Shown piece after piece: positions 14,814-24,318 of a DNA stretch of 42,734 bases; positions within the stretch are counted from its first letter, which is position 1; each line of letters begins with the position of its first letter. A model generated the notes under the pieces. It was given only the letters and a program-made list of their open reading frames with translations. It did not search any database and had not been told where the DNA came from. The DNA is from Balneolaceae bacterium (GTDB lineage: Bacteria > Bacteroidota > Rhodothermia > Balneolales > Balneolaceae), in NCBI GenBank assembly GCA_020832415.1, contig JAFIES010000028.1:1-42734 (forward strand), read 5' to 3'. The translations under genes were made by a program, and so were the position numbers.

Positions 14814-15424
14814 TGAGCAAATCAGATTTTGATCTGAAACACCAAAACCAAAGTATTGAAAGCAAAATTGTGGCTTCCCTGGAACGGATTTCCCAGGCAT
14901 TCCGGGTGTTATTATGGCGTGAAAGTAAAGAGTATTCTCTCAGCCCTATTCAGGTGCAGTTACTTATTTTTCTTTTACATCACTCTGAGGAAAAGCGGAA
15001 GATCAGTTATTTGGCAGATGAATTTAACATGACAAAAGCAACCATCAGCGATTCCATTAAAGTACTGGAGAAAAAAAAGCTCATAACAAAAGAACCTGAA
15101 CCAAATGATTCAAGAAGCTATGTGATCCATTTAACTTCTGAGGGAAGCAAAACTGCCCAAGAGAATTCACTCTTCACAAATGAAATCCGAACCCCTATCG
15201 ATATGCTGAGTGCAGACGACAAAGAAAATCTGTTACTAAGCCTGCTGAATATCATCAGGCATTTAAACAGAACAGGTGTAATTACCATTCAGCGGATGTG
15301 TATGACCTGCAAGCACTACGAGACTACAGATAACGGGAAGCAGCACTTTTGCAAACTGCTAAATCAAAAACTGCTCAATACCGAACTTCGTACGGATTGC
15401 CCTGAACATGAAATGGTCGAGTGA
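14813..15424 (+). CDS. MarR-family regulator with C-terminal four-cysteine tail
   Basis: This 203-residue protein has a MarR winged helix (about 40-125: SLSPIQVQLLIFLLHH, ISYLADEFNMTKATISDSIK, then the wing NDSRSYVIHLTSEG). After the dimerisation helix it carries an extra tail, RMCMTCKHYE with Cys163 and Cys166, HFCKLL with Cys180 and RTDCPEHE with Cys196 and His199. The C-x2-C-x13-C-x15-C spacing could hold an iron-sulfur cluster or zinc, so it may sense redox or metal. It is a good candidate to bind the three TTAGGAnTCCTAA-like sites upstream; no direct evidence ties them. Confidence 0.88.
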   Translation: MSKSDFDLKHQNQSIESKIVASLERISQAFRVLLWRESKEYSLSPIQVQLLIFLLHHSEEKRKISYLADEFNMTKATISDSIKVLEKKKLITKEPEPNDSRSYVIHLTSEGSKTAQENSLFTNEIRTPIDMLSADDKENLLLSLLNIIRHLNRTGVITIQRMCMTCKHYETTDNGKQHFCKLLNQKLLNTELRTDCPEHEMVE

Positions 15425-15686
15425 ATTGGATTTAATCTATTTTAAACTCCTACTAAATTATCACTTTAACCCATATCAAAGACTTCATGCTGACTGGTTC
15501 AGCTATTTCACTGAACTTTCAGATTAATCGGCTGACAGTACAATCAACAGGGCTGTTACCTGACAAGAAAGTCTGCTTCTGTTCTTTATTCTACAATAGT
15601 TGTATGTAATCTGAAGGCTCAACCAACATGTAACAATGTCTGCGTATAGGGTACATTTAACAGAAAGCAAATCCACAAGAAAGTAG

Positions 15687-16265
15687 ATGCTTATGATTCC
15701 ATCGGTAAGAGAAAAATTATTAAACAGGCTTCAAATTTCTGTTGAACGTTTAGAGGAATTGTTACGTGTTTGTTTCATTGTTACACACGAAAAAAATGAA
15801 CAGATTGAAACAAATAATCGAGTATTTGACCGACTGGGATATATAATCAACGGCGCAGTAAGAACATACTATGTAAACGAAAAGGGCGAAGAAATAAGTT
15901 ATTTATTACAAGTGAATGACGATGTGATAGGCGATTATGCAAGTTACATTACGGGCGAAAAATCGCAAGTTAAAATTGAAACACTGTTGAAAACGGAAGT
16001 ACTTTATTTTGATAGAAAAAGTATGGAACAGTTGATACAGAAAGATGTCTTTTGGCTTGGTTTTGCAAAACAAATATCTGACTTAGCTTTTCTTTCTGCA
16101 AAAAAAAGGCTTGACGAACTATTTTTCTACACACCCGAACAGCGTTATTTAAACCTTCTGAAAAAGTCTCCTGAAATTTTAAATAAAATTCCTCAAAAAC
16201 ATATTTCTTCATATTTAGGAATTACACCACAATCATTGAGCAGAATCAGAAAACGAATTATCTGA
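15687..16265 (+). CDS. Crp/Fnr-family transcriptional regulator
   Basis: This 192-residue protein has a cyclic-nucleotide-binding-like roll (LGYIINGAVRTYYVNEKGEE, DVIGDYASYITGEKSQ) and a C-terminal helix-turn-helix HISSYLGITPQSLSRIRKRI. An alternative ATG lies at 15693. It is 95 bp upstream of an FAD monooxygenase in the same direction and probably controls it. These two genes appear more AT-rich than their neighbours, which fits transfer from a low-GC Bacteroidota relative. The preceding gap (15425-15686) shows nothing else. Confidence 0.88.
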   Translation: MLMIPSVREKLLNRLQISVERLEELLRVCFIVTHEKNEQIETNNRVFDRLGYIINGAVRTYYVNEKGEEISYLLQVNDDVIGDYASYITGEKSQVKIETLLKTEVLYFDRKSMEQLIQKDVFWLGFAKQISDLAFLSAKKRLDELFFYTPEQRYLNLLKKSPEILNKIPQKHISSYLGITPQSLSRIRKRII

Positions 16266-16359
16266 AACAGAAATTAACTTAAGTGAACGGCTTTTGGTTT
16301 ATTACGAGTTAATTTTACCACTGAAACTAAACTATATTTAAATAACAGAAATTTCAGGC

Positions 16360-17490
16360 ATGCTGAAAACAGCAATTATTGGTGGTGGTATAGGCGGTTT
16401 GACAACCGCTTTAGCCCTGAGTAAAACAGGAAAAAAAGTAACAGTTTACGAAAGTGCACCCGAAATCAAACCTGTTGGGGCAGGAATCATTCTGGCGAGT
16501 AATGCAATGCAAGTTTTTGAAAAACTTGGTGTTCGTAATAAAATTGAAAATGCAGGCCAAAAAATTTTTAACATAAAAGTTACAGATGCGCAACTCAATA
16601 CATTATCCGCTGCAGAACTTACAAGTTTCGAGAACAAATACGGTGTTTGCAATGTGGCAATTCATCGTGCAGATCTACAACATATTTTAGCAGTTGAATT
16701 TGGCTTTGAAAACATACATTTGGCAAAACGGCTATTGAAAATTGAAAAAGAGAAGAGCTATAAACTCACTTTTGAAGATGGTTCAATTGTTCATTCTGAC
16801 ACTGTAATAGGTGCAGACGGTATACACTCAGCTGTGAGAAAGCTGATCTTCGGGACAGGATGTATCAGATACAGTAAACAAAAATGCTGGCGCGGAGTAA
16901 TTGAAATTGACTGGACTTCAAAATTCAATCACGAGGCATTTGAGGCCTGGGGAAAAGGAAAACGTGTTGGTTTTGCAAAAATCAGCAGGAAAAAGGTTTA
17001 TTGGTTTGCCGTAATTAACGAAGAATTGATAAATGAGAATGAAAAACTTATTGAACTGTTTCAAGAATTTCACCCGGATATCATAAAAATTATCTCAGAC
17101 ACACCTGAAGAAAATATCATTTTCAATGATATCATTGACTTAGCCCCAATAAAGCAATGGCAAAATGGAAAAGTTTGCTTAATTGGCGATGCGGCTCACG
17201 CTACAACGCCCAATATGGGTCAAGGGGCTTGTCAGGCAGTGGAAGACGCCCATGTTATTGGAAAATTATTCGATCAGGGCAAAAGTGTTGAACAGATTTT
17301 TATTGAATATGAAAAACTGAGGATGGAAAAAGCACATTCCATTGTGAATAGAAGCTGGAAAATTGGAAAAATTGCACACTTTGAAAACAGCTTTGCCATT
17401 TGGTGTAGAAATGCCCTGATAAAGTACCTTCCACAATCTGTCAATGAAAAACAACTGGACAAACTATTTAATATAGAGTATATCAATTAA
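16360..17490 (+). CDS. FAD-dependent monooxygenase (PHBH fold)
   Basis: This 376-residue protein has all three landmarks of group A flavin monooxygenases: the N-terminal FAD motif IIGGGIGGLTTALALS, GADGIHSAVRK in the middle, and IGDAAHATTPNMGQGACQAV, where the ribityl chain binds. Relatives hydroxylate aromatic or heterocyclic compounds, including urate and tetracyclines (TetX-like); the substrate here cannot be read from the sequence. It is cytoplasmic, with no transmembrane tail. It follows a Crp-type regulator. The next 334 bp (17491-17824) have no recognisable gene. Confidence 0.9.
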   Translation: MLKTAIIGGGIGGLTTALALSKTGKKVTVYESAPEIKPVGAGIILASNAMQVFEKLGVRNKIENAGQKIFNIKVTDAQLNTLSAAELTSFENKYGVCNVAIHRADLQHILAVEFGFENIHLAKRLLKIEKEKSYKLTFEDGSIVHSDTVIGADGIHSAVRKLIFGTGCIRYSKQKCWRGVIEIDWTSKFNHEAFEAWGKGKRVGFAKISRKKVYWFAVINEELINENEKLIELFQEFHPDIIKIISDTPEENIIFNDIIDLAPIKQWQNGKVCLIGDAAHATTPNMGQGACQAVEDAHVIGKLFDQGKSVEQIFIEYEKLRMEKAHSIVNRSWKIGKIAHFENSFAIWCRNALIKYLPQSVNEKQLDKLFNIEYIN

Positions 17491-17877
17491 ATTACCGGTT
17501 TTTGGGAGAAATATGTATGAAGATTGCCAAATAGTATTTCCTGAGAAATAGTCCATTCCCTATCCAACGTTTAACATAAACAGCAAAACATTCTATCAAA
17601 TACTGTTATTTACTCTGCTACAACACAGAAGAGATCCTGCTGATGTATAAGCGTTTGTTGTAAATATTTATACAAGGCCACTGCTCAACTGAAATATCAT
17701 ATCATGATAATTCGTGGAAAATCTAGTGAAGAAGTACAAGGAATGGTTCAGATTGAGATCATGTAAACCAATCCTCCTTAGAGTGAAAGAGTGACAGTCT
17801 AATCTTCATAATTTATTCAATTGTTTGAAAAAAGGAACTCACCTTTATATTCTGTATATTACAGTTCACTTTTTTTT

Positions 17878-17911
17878 AAGCCCGGCTTTTAATTTGAAAG
17901 CGGGCTTTTTT
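17878..17911 (+). terminator. Terminator-like hairpin directly before the helicase start
   Basis: AAGCCCG (17878-17884) pairs with CGGGCTT (17901-17907), the loop-side bases CTTTT/GAAAG extend the stem, and a T-run follows. It ends only about 15 bp before the ATG at 17927. It may end upstream transcripts, or act as an attenuator in the helicase leader. A -7-like TTAATTTG sits in its loop region, so a promoter may overlap it. Confidence 0.7.
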
Positions 17912-17926
17912 CATTTTATCCCAACT

Positions 17927-19195
17927 ATGTCATTTACTTCGCTGAACCTAACTGATCCAATCCTCAGATCATTAAAAGAAGAAGGATACACCGAGCCCAC
18001 TCCCATTCAATCTCAAGCCATTCCAATTGCACTTAAAGGTATCGACCTTTTGGGTTGTGCACAGACCGGTACCGGTAAAACGGCCGCTTTTGCAATACCA
18101 ATTTTAGAGCTACTTAGCAGAAACAAGAGTACAGATCGTAACCGAAAAATCAGAAGTCTGATTGTTACACCTACCCGCGAACTGGCGATCCAGATCGATG
18201 AGAGTTTTCAAAATTATGGACGATATACGGGCCTCAACACCGCAGTAATTTTTGGTGGTGTAAACCAGAAAAGCCAGGTAAAAAAACTGAAGCAGGGTGT
18301 TGATATACTTACTGCCACGCCCGGCCGCCTGCTCGACCTGATGAACCAAAGATTTATCTCCATTGCTGATGTAGAAATTTTTGTACTTGATGAAGCCGAT
18401 CGCATGCTCGACATGGGTTTTATCCATGATGTGAAGAAACTGCTTGCTGCACTTCCTCGAAAGAAGCAAACACTCTTCTTTTCGGCAACCATGCCGCCTG
18501 AGATTGTGAAACTGTCAAAATCGATCCTTCACAATCCTCAAAAAGTAGAGGTTACTCCGGAATCATCTACGGTAGATGCCATTCAGCAAGGGCTCTATTT
18601 TGTAGATAAAGGAAATAAGAAAAATCTTCTCATAGATGTTCTGCAAGATGATGCGATCAAATCGGCACTCGTATTTACCCGAACCAAGCATGGTGCCAAC
18701 AAAGTTGTTACTCTGCTGAACGGAAGCAACATACAGGCAGAAGCCATTCATGGAAATAAATCCCAGGCAGCACGGCAGAAAGCACTTGGGAATTTCAAAG
18801 ATCAGCGGACCCGTGTGCTGGTGGCTACCGATATTGCTGCCCGCGGCATCGATGTGGATGAACTTCAGTATGTAATCAATTACGAAATTCCTAACATCCC
18901 GGAAACCTATGTTCACCGGATTGGACGAACAGGCCGTGCCGGATCAGACGGTACCGCACTCTCCTTTTGCGATGCACAGGAAAAAGCGTATCTCCGCGAT
19001 ATTGAAAAGCTGATCGGTAAGCGTATTCCAATTATTGACGAGCACGATTTCCCCCTGGTTGATCACAACCCTCCGGAACCTGAAAAGCAGCAGTCACGCA
19101 AATCGCACAAGAGCCGAAACAGCAGTAACAGAAAAAACGGCGCTCGTTCAAAGCCAAACAGCTCCAATAAAACAAGAATAAGGCGCCAAAGGTAA
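17927..19195 (+). CDS. DEAD-box RNA helicase (RhlE-like)
   Basis: This 422-residue protein has the full helicase set: Q motif GYTEPTPIQSQAIP, AQTGTGKT (45-52), PTRELA, TPGR, DEAD (155-158), SAT, ATDIAARGID and HRIGRTGRAG. A basic, Ser/Lys/Asn-rich tail of about 50 residues follows and should bind RNA. Such enzymes unwind RNA in ribosome assembly and cold adaptation. The frame is open upstream to 17825, but the ATG at 17927 gives the standard MSFTSLNLTDPIL start and places the hairpin at 17878-17911 in the leader. Confidence 0.95.
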   Translation: MSFTSLNLTDPILRSLKEEGYTEPTPIQSQAIPIALKGIDLLGCAQTGTGKTAAFAIPILELLSRNKSTDRNRKIRSLIVTPTRELAIQIDESFQNYGRYTGLNTAVIFGGVNQKSQVKKLKQGVDILTATPGRLLDLMNQRFISIADVEIFVLDEADRMLDMGFIHDVKKLLAALPRKKQTLFFSATMPPEIVKLSKSILHNPQKVEVTPESSTVDAIQQGLYFVDKGNKKNLLIDVLQDDAIKSALVFTRTKHGANKVVTLLNGSNIQAEAIHGNKSQAARQKALGNFKDQRTRVLVATDIAARGIDVDELQYVINYEIPNIPETYVHRIGRTGRAGSDGTALSFCDAQEKAYLRDIEKLIGKRIPIIDEHDFPLVDHNPPEPEKQQSRKSHKSRNSSNRKNGARSKPNSSNKTRIRRQR

Positions 19196-19440
19196 GGCGG
19201 AAGTATTATTCATCTGTCTATTTTTCAGCTGGATTCATCAGCTATTATTTAGTCTGAGTTCATTTTGGATTAATCCAAAAGTTGAGGAGAGTGTTAATCT
19301 GCCACCATTACTCAAGTCGGGATGCAAAATCAATAAAATAACGTATTGCAACTGCGCTAAAATGGGCAATTCTTTTCAGAATTATGCGAAACTCATGTAT
19401 TTTTAAAAAGAATCTTCTACAAAATTGGTAGTAATACGCA

Positions 19441-20184
19441 ATGCTCAAAAAATTTACTCATTTCGCACACACACTTATTGGTTGTCTGTTATTCTTATCT
19501 ATAAATATTCAGACTTCTTTAGCACAGTCCGGTTACTCAGTCGAAACGTTTGGACAGCTTCGGCTGATTATACAACAGGCAGATATCTCTGCCAATGCTG
19601 ACCTTGCTGATTTTGCTGATAAAACCAATTTTTATGCGCTGGGTGCTTTTAAAAATCTTAAGGGTGAAATATTAATTATCGACGGCACTTCCTACTCAAC
19701 GCGTAGTATTGATGGAGAAGTAGAGTTTATTCGTGCATTTGAGGAAAAAGCTACCTTGCTGGTTGGATCTTCTGTTGAAGAATGGCAAGAGATTAAAATA
19801 TCACAAACGGTATCCAATCCACAGGATTTACAGAAAGTAATTGAAGAAACGGCTGCTGAGTATGGCCTGTCAATGAATGAACCGTTTCCATTTATGATAG
19901 AAGGAGCGTTTGGTGAAATTGTTTGGCATTTGATAGACTGGCCTGAAGATGACCATGAACATACTCATGAAAAACATAAAACTTCCGGGCCCAATGGCAT
20001 ACTCACAAACACTGAGGTGAAAATTCTGGGCTTTTGGTCCGATTCTCATCACGGAATATTTACACATCACACCACAAATCTGCACATGCACTTTGTGACG
20101 AAGGATCGTACACTGGCCGGCCATCTTGATGATTTAAAAACCGGCAACAATCTGCTCCTCTACCTTCCTAAAACAGATAATTAA
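19441..20184 (+). CDS. Exported alpha-acetolactate decarboxylase-like protein
   Basis: This 247-residue protein matches the acetolactate decarboxylase family: FYALGAFKNLKGEILIIDGT in the N-terminal lobe and THHTTNLHMHFVTKDRTLAG then GHLDD, which carries the metal-binding histidines. The family converts acetolactate to acetoin using zinc. Unlike usual cytoplasmic forms it begins with a signal sequence (LIGCLLFLSINIQTSLAQ). An extra His/Asp/Glu-rich stretch DDHEHTHEKHK is inserted before the second lobe. No acetolactate synthase gene is nearby, so the physiological substrate is uncertain. Confidence 0.8.
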   Translation: MLKKFTHFAHTLIGCLLFLSINIQTSLAQSGYSVETFGQLRLIIQQADISANADLADFADKTNFYALGAFKNLKGEILIIDGTSYSTRSIDGEVEFIRAFEEKATLLVGSSVEEWQEIKISQTVSNPQDLQKVIEETAAEYGLSMNEPFPFMIEGAFGEIVWHLIDWPEDDHEHTHEKHKTSGPNGILTNTEVKILGFWSDSHHGIFTHHTTNLHMHFVTKDRTLAGHLDDLKTGNNLLLYLPKTDN

Positions 20185-20292
20185 TGTGAGTTCGATCTAA
20201 CTTTAATATCGATCGTCAGTATGAGCCTGCCACGTCGCCTGAAAGGTGTAATCCCGACGCATTTCAGTAGAGACGAAGTGTATCAATGTCCG

Positions 20293-21072
20293 CTAAGTTT
20301 CTGCATTCAGAAACAGTTTTCGAATTGTAATAAATAGAAGTATAAAAATTGAGTACCCGATAAAAAACGGGATGATCCATTCAACAAGACCCGCTGCCAG
20401 CATAAAAGCGATAATAAGCAGCTGAAAACCCAGTCCATATATTGAGACGAAGGTCATAAACCATCGGGGAAACGCTTGAACATAGGGTGCTTCCCTATCT
20501 AAACGATAGATGATTCTGTCGTACATCGAGTAGAAAATGGTATACATTTTAAAAAGTATGTTTACCGTTTTTTGATCTTCACCCGGATAGGCTTTGGGAG
20601 TTTCAGTTTCGAAAATATTACTTGTTTTGTCTCCACCGGCAGAGTGATGGCGTAAGATGACGTAGTAGTAGTTGTAAAGGGTGCCCTGAAATTGAAGTGA
20701 CACAAACGCTGCCAGTGCAGCCCATACGGAGTGGTCGGTAACAATCCAGATTGCCGTTATGAACATCAGATTCAATACGATGTCAAAGATAGAATCAAGA
20801 TATCTGCCGGTGTAAGATGGAGTTTTTTTGATCCTTGCCAGTTCGCCATCAGCCGCATCTATTACAGATTTCAATATTAAGAACACTCCTGCAGCGATGT
20901 AATAGCCATTTAAGATGCAATAAATTGCAACAATGCCGCTTACCCCAAATAGCAAGGTTACCTGAACAGGTGTGATATCAGTCTCTTTCAGCCTGCTTGC
21001 AAAAAGTTTGGCCAAAGGTCTGCCATAATCTGATACATCGATAAATCTCTCTTCCGAAGATAGTTTAGACAT
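20293..21072 (-). CDS. CDP-alcohol phosphatidyltransferase family membrane protein
   Basis: Reading from the MSKLSSEERF start, this 259-residue protein has the family signature D-x2-D-G-x2-A-R-x8-G-x3-D-x3-D at residues 72-97 (DAADGELAR, GRYLDSIFD) and about six hydrophobic helices. The family joins a CDP-linked lipid or polyol to an alcohol in membrane lipid synthesis. The acceptor cannot be deduced. An in-frame upstream ATG at 21126 would add 18 residues; Met at 21072 is preferred because the extension looks non-family. No operon partner is close. Confidence 0.83.
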   Translation of the reverse strand: MSKLSSEERFIDVSDYGRPLAKLFASRLKETDITPVQVTLLFGVSGIVAIYCILNGYYIAAGVFLILKSVIDAADGELARIKKTPSYTGRYLDSIFDIVLNLMFITAIWIVTDHSVWAALAAFVSLQFQGTLYNYYYVILRHHSAGGDKTSNIFETETPKAYPGEDQKTVNILFKMYTIFYSMYDRIIYRLDREAPYVQAFPRWFMTFVSIYGLGFQLLIIAFMLAAGLVEWIIPFFIGYSIFILLFITIRKLFLNAET

Positions 21073-21509
21073 ACGAACAGTTTTCACATGACGACGGAAT
21101 TTCCCATCAGCCACTTGGATGTACAATCTTTTAACGGTGTGTGCGCAATTGCATTTTTAACATAATAAGCTAAATCAATGAATAACCTTTCCTATTCGTT
21201 CATCTTCCGGTAAAATTCTGAAGTAATTTATTACAGTTGGAGCAACTTCTTGATCCCATTCAGAATGAACTACCCCAGGCAGAGGTCATAAAGTATTAAT
21301 GCAATAGCCTTTTAATTCTTGATAAAGAATATGCTCTTTGTGGAGTATCTCCACTTTGAAGGGGCTGTTGTTGATGAATTATTTCACTTCTACATCAAAT
21401 TTCCGATCATGCATCATTATGATCATCCTATACCTGCGATTCAACGTTTTGTGTCATTTTACACTTTGAATTCTGATGATCAAATCAGCTTATCTATACA
21501 GCTTGGCTG

Positions 21510-21680
21510 TTACTCTTCATCCCGGGCGATATAGTAACTCACACCACCTGTAATGATCACAAGAACACCAATCCATGGCGTCCAGCCAATTGTTGTTGAT
21601 GTTATATCCGGATCGGAAAGAAATGTGTAAAGCAAGAAAAAAACTCCAGATAGTAAAAGGATGATTCCAAAAACCCGCAT
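21510..21680 (-). CDS. Small membrane protein, 56 residues
   Basis: The minus strand encodes MRVFGIILLLSGVFFLLYTF, a turn with SDPDITSTTIGW, then TPWIGVLVIITGGVSYYIAR and an acidic end (DEE). Two hydrophobic helices joined by a short loop make a real small membrane protein likely. No family is recognised. It stands alone; the 21073-21509 interval to its left holds nothing recognisable. Confidence 0.6.
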   Translation of the reverse strand: MRVFGIILLLSGVFFLLYTFLSDPDITSTTIGWTPWIGVLVIITGGVSYYIARDEE

Positions 21681-21949
21681 AAGCCCTCATTTATTAATTT
21701 GTTGATCGCTAATAAGAAATCTACAACCAAAAAGTTAAATGTCATAATCCGTTTACAGAAGTCAGAATACAAACCTTTTATACACGAATTTGATAGGAAT
21801 ACTCGGCAAACCTATTCTCATACTCTGATCATTTGGCTTTAAATATCTATTTTCATCGTTGTGAAAATGTGAAATAGTAATAAATCACAAAACCATTTTT
21901 GTACATTTACTAATGAGATATCAGAATTTATGTTGTTAACCAATTTTAA

Positions 21950-22210
21950 ATGAAACTTATAACCGGTCATATTTGGTGGTGGGCTCTCCTTCTTACAGGT
22001 ACGGTTATCGTTTCTGCAATCACTTCTTATGAGATTACACTTTATGGAATATTTAGCAGCATTTCCGGTCACCTCTTGTTTGCCGTAGGAGTGGCACTTA
22101 TTCCATGGATTTTTTACCGATTGATTGGAAAGCCCCTTACTACTGAGCAGATGATGGCAACAATAACCGTTGGCTGGCTGATACTTACAGTGGCAAACTT
22201 ATCTGTATAA
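21950..22210 (+). CDS. Small membrane protein, 86 residues
   Basis: This protein is mostly hydrophobic with three likely membrane helices: WWWALLLTGTVIVSAI, ISGHLLFAVGVALIPWIFYRL and TVGWLILTVANLSV, with LIGKPLTTEQM between the second and third. No family is recognised. A TACATTTA-like box at about 21902 may be a weak Bacteroidota -7 element. The gene converges on atpC and its stop touches the shared terminator hairpin. Probably real from its regular helix pattern. Confidence 0.6.
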   Translation: MKLITGHIWWWALLLTGTVIVSAITSYEITLYGIFSSISGHLLFAVGVALIPWIFYRLIGKPLTTEQMMATITVGWLILTVANLSV

Positions 22211-22243
22211 AAAAAGCCCGTCTCTGTTTCCAAAAACGGGCTT
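22209..22243 (-). terminator. Terminator of the atpD-atpC operon
   Basis: In the minus-strand reading AAGCCCGT pairs with ACGGGCTT across a loop of about 14 bases, followed by seven Ts. It lies about 20 bp beyond the atpC stop. The plus-strand reading lacks a T-run, so it mainly serves atpC. Confidence 0.85.
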
Positions 22244-22262
22244 CAAATCTTATTTAGGAGGA

Positions 22263-22661
22263 TCAGAAACTAGCAATCTTCAGTTTATTCTCAACAATTG
22301 CCAGCTCAAGTTCCGCTTCTTCACGATTGTGACGGATCGTTTGAAGTTTCTGCTTCAGCTCATTTCTGATTTTGGTTGTTTCAACTTTGTCGATCTCTTC
22401 TGCAAGTTCTGCCTTTTCGGCAAGCAATGTGCATAAATTATCACTGATCTCAACAAAACCACCGTTTACTGCATAGTGCAGCTCCGTTCCATCTTTTTGG
22501 GTGATGGTTATCTCACCAAGACCCATAGAAGATACCAGTGGTGCGTGATTGTAAAGAACCTGAAACTTACCAAGACTTCCCGGAATCTGAACACTAACAG
22601 CATCGCCTTCAAATTTGGGGCCATCGGGTGTTAATAGTTGTGCTTTAAATACTTTTTCCAC
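22263..22661 (-). CDS. atpC: F1 ATP synthase epsilon subunit
   Basis: This 132-residue protein has the epsilon N-terminal beta-sandwich (LLTPDGPKFEGDAVSVQIPG, GKFQVLYNHAPLVSSMGLGE) and a C-terminal helical hairpin beginning at about residue 88. Epsilon couples the rotor to the catalytic head and can inhibit ATP hydrolysis. It follows atpD with a 20 bp gap on the same strand and ends before a strong terminator. The other synthase genes are not in this window; a separate atpDC pair is known in Bacteroidota-type genomes. Confidence 0.96.
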   Translation of the reverse strand: MEKVFKAQLLTPDGPKFEGDAVSVQIPGSLGKFQVLYNHAPLVSSMGLGEITITQKDGTELHYAVNGGFVEISDNLCTLLAEKAELAEEIDKVETTKIRNELKQKLQTIRHNREEAELELAIVENKLKIASF

Positions 22662-22681
22662 GATTAGACTCCGGAATCTGT

Positions 22682-24163
<1,482 letters not shown>

Positions 24164-24318
24164 TCAATCTATTTTTAAGTAGTAAATCTTATAAGGATAG
24201 GTTATTTGCAGGCTAAAAATGCTGCCTGATTTTCTTATTCTTTACAGCTTTAAAAGGTAGTTACTTCTGTTTCAAAAATCAAAGGAAGAGTCGTTTAAAG
24301 TGGTGCAAATTTGTGTGA

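Noticed and set aside
21319-21534. Plus-strand open frame of 71 codons
   Set aside because: Its end lies over the better supported two-helix minus-strand gene at 21510-21680, and its sequence shows no domain or regular pattern.
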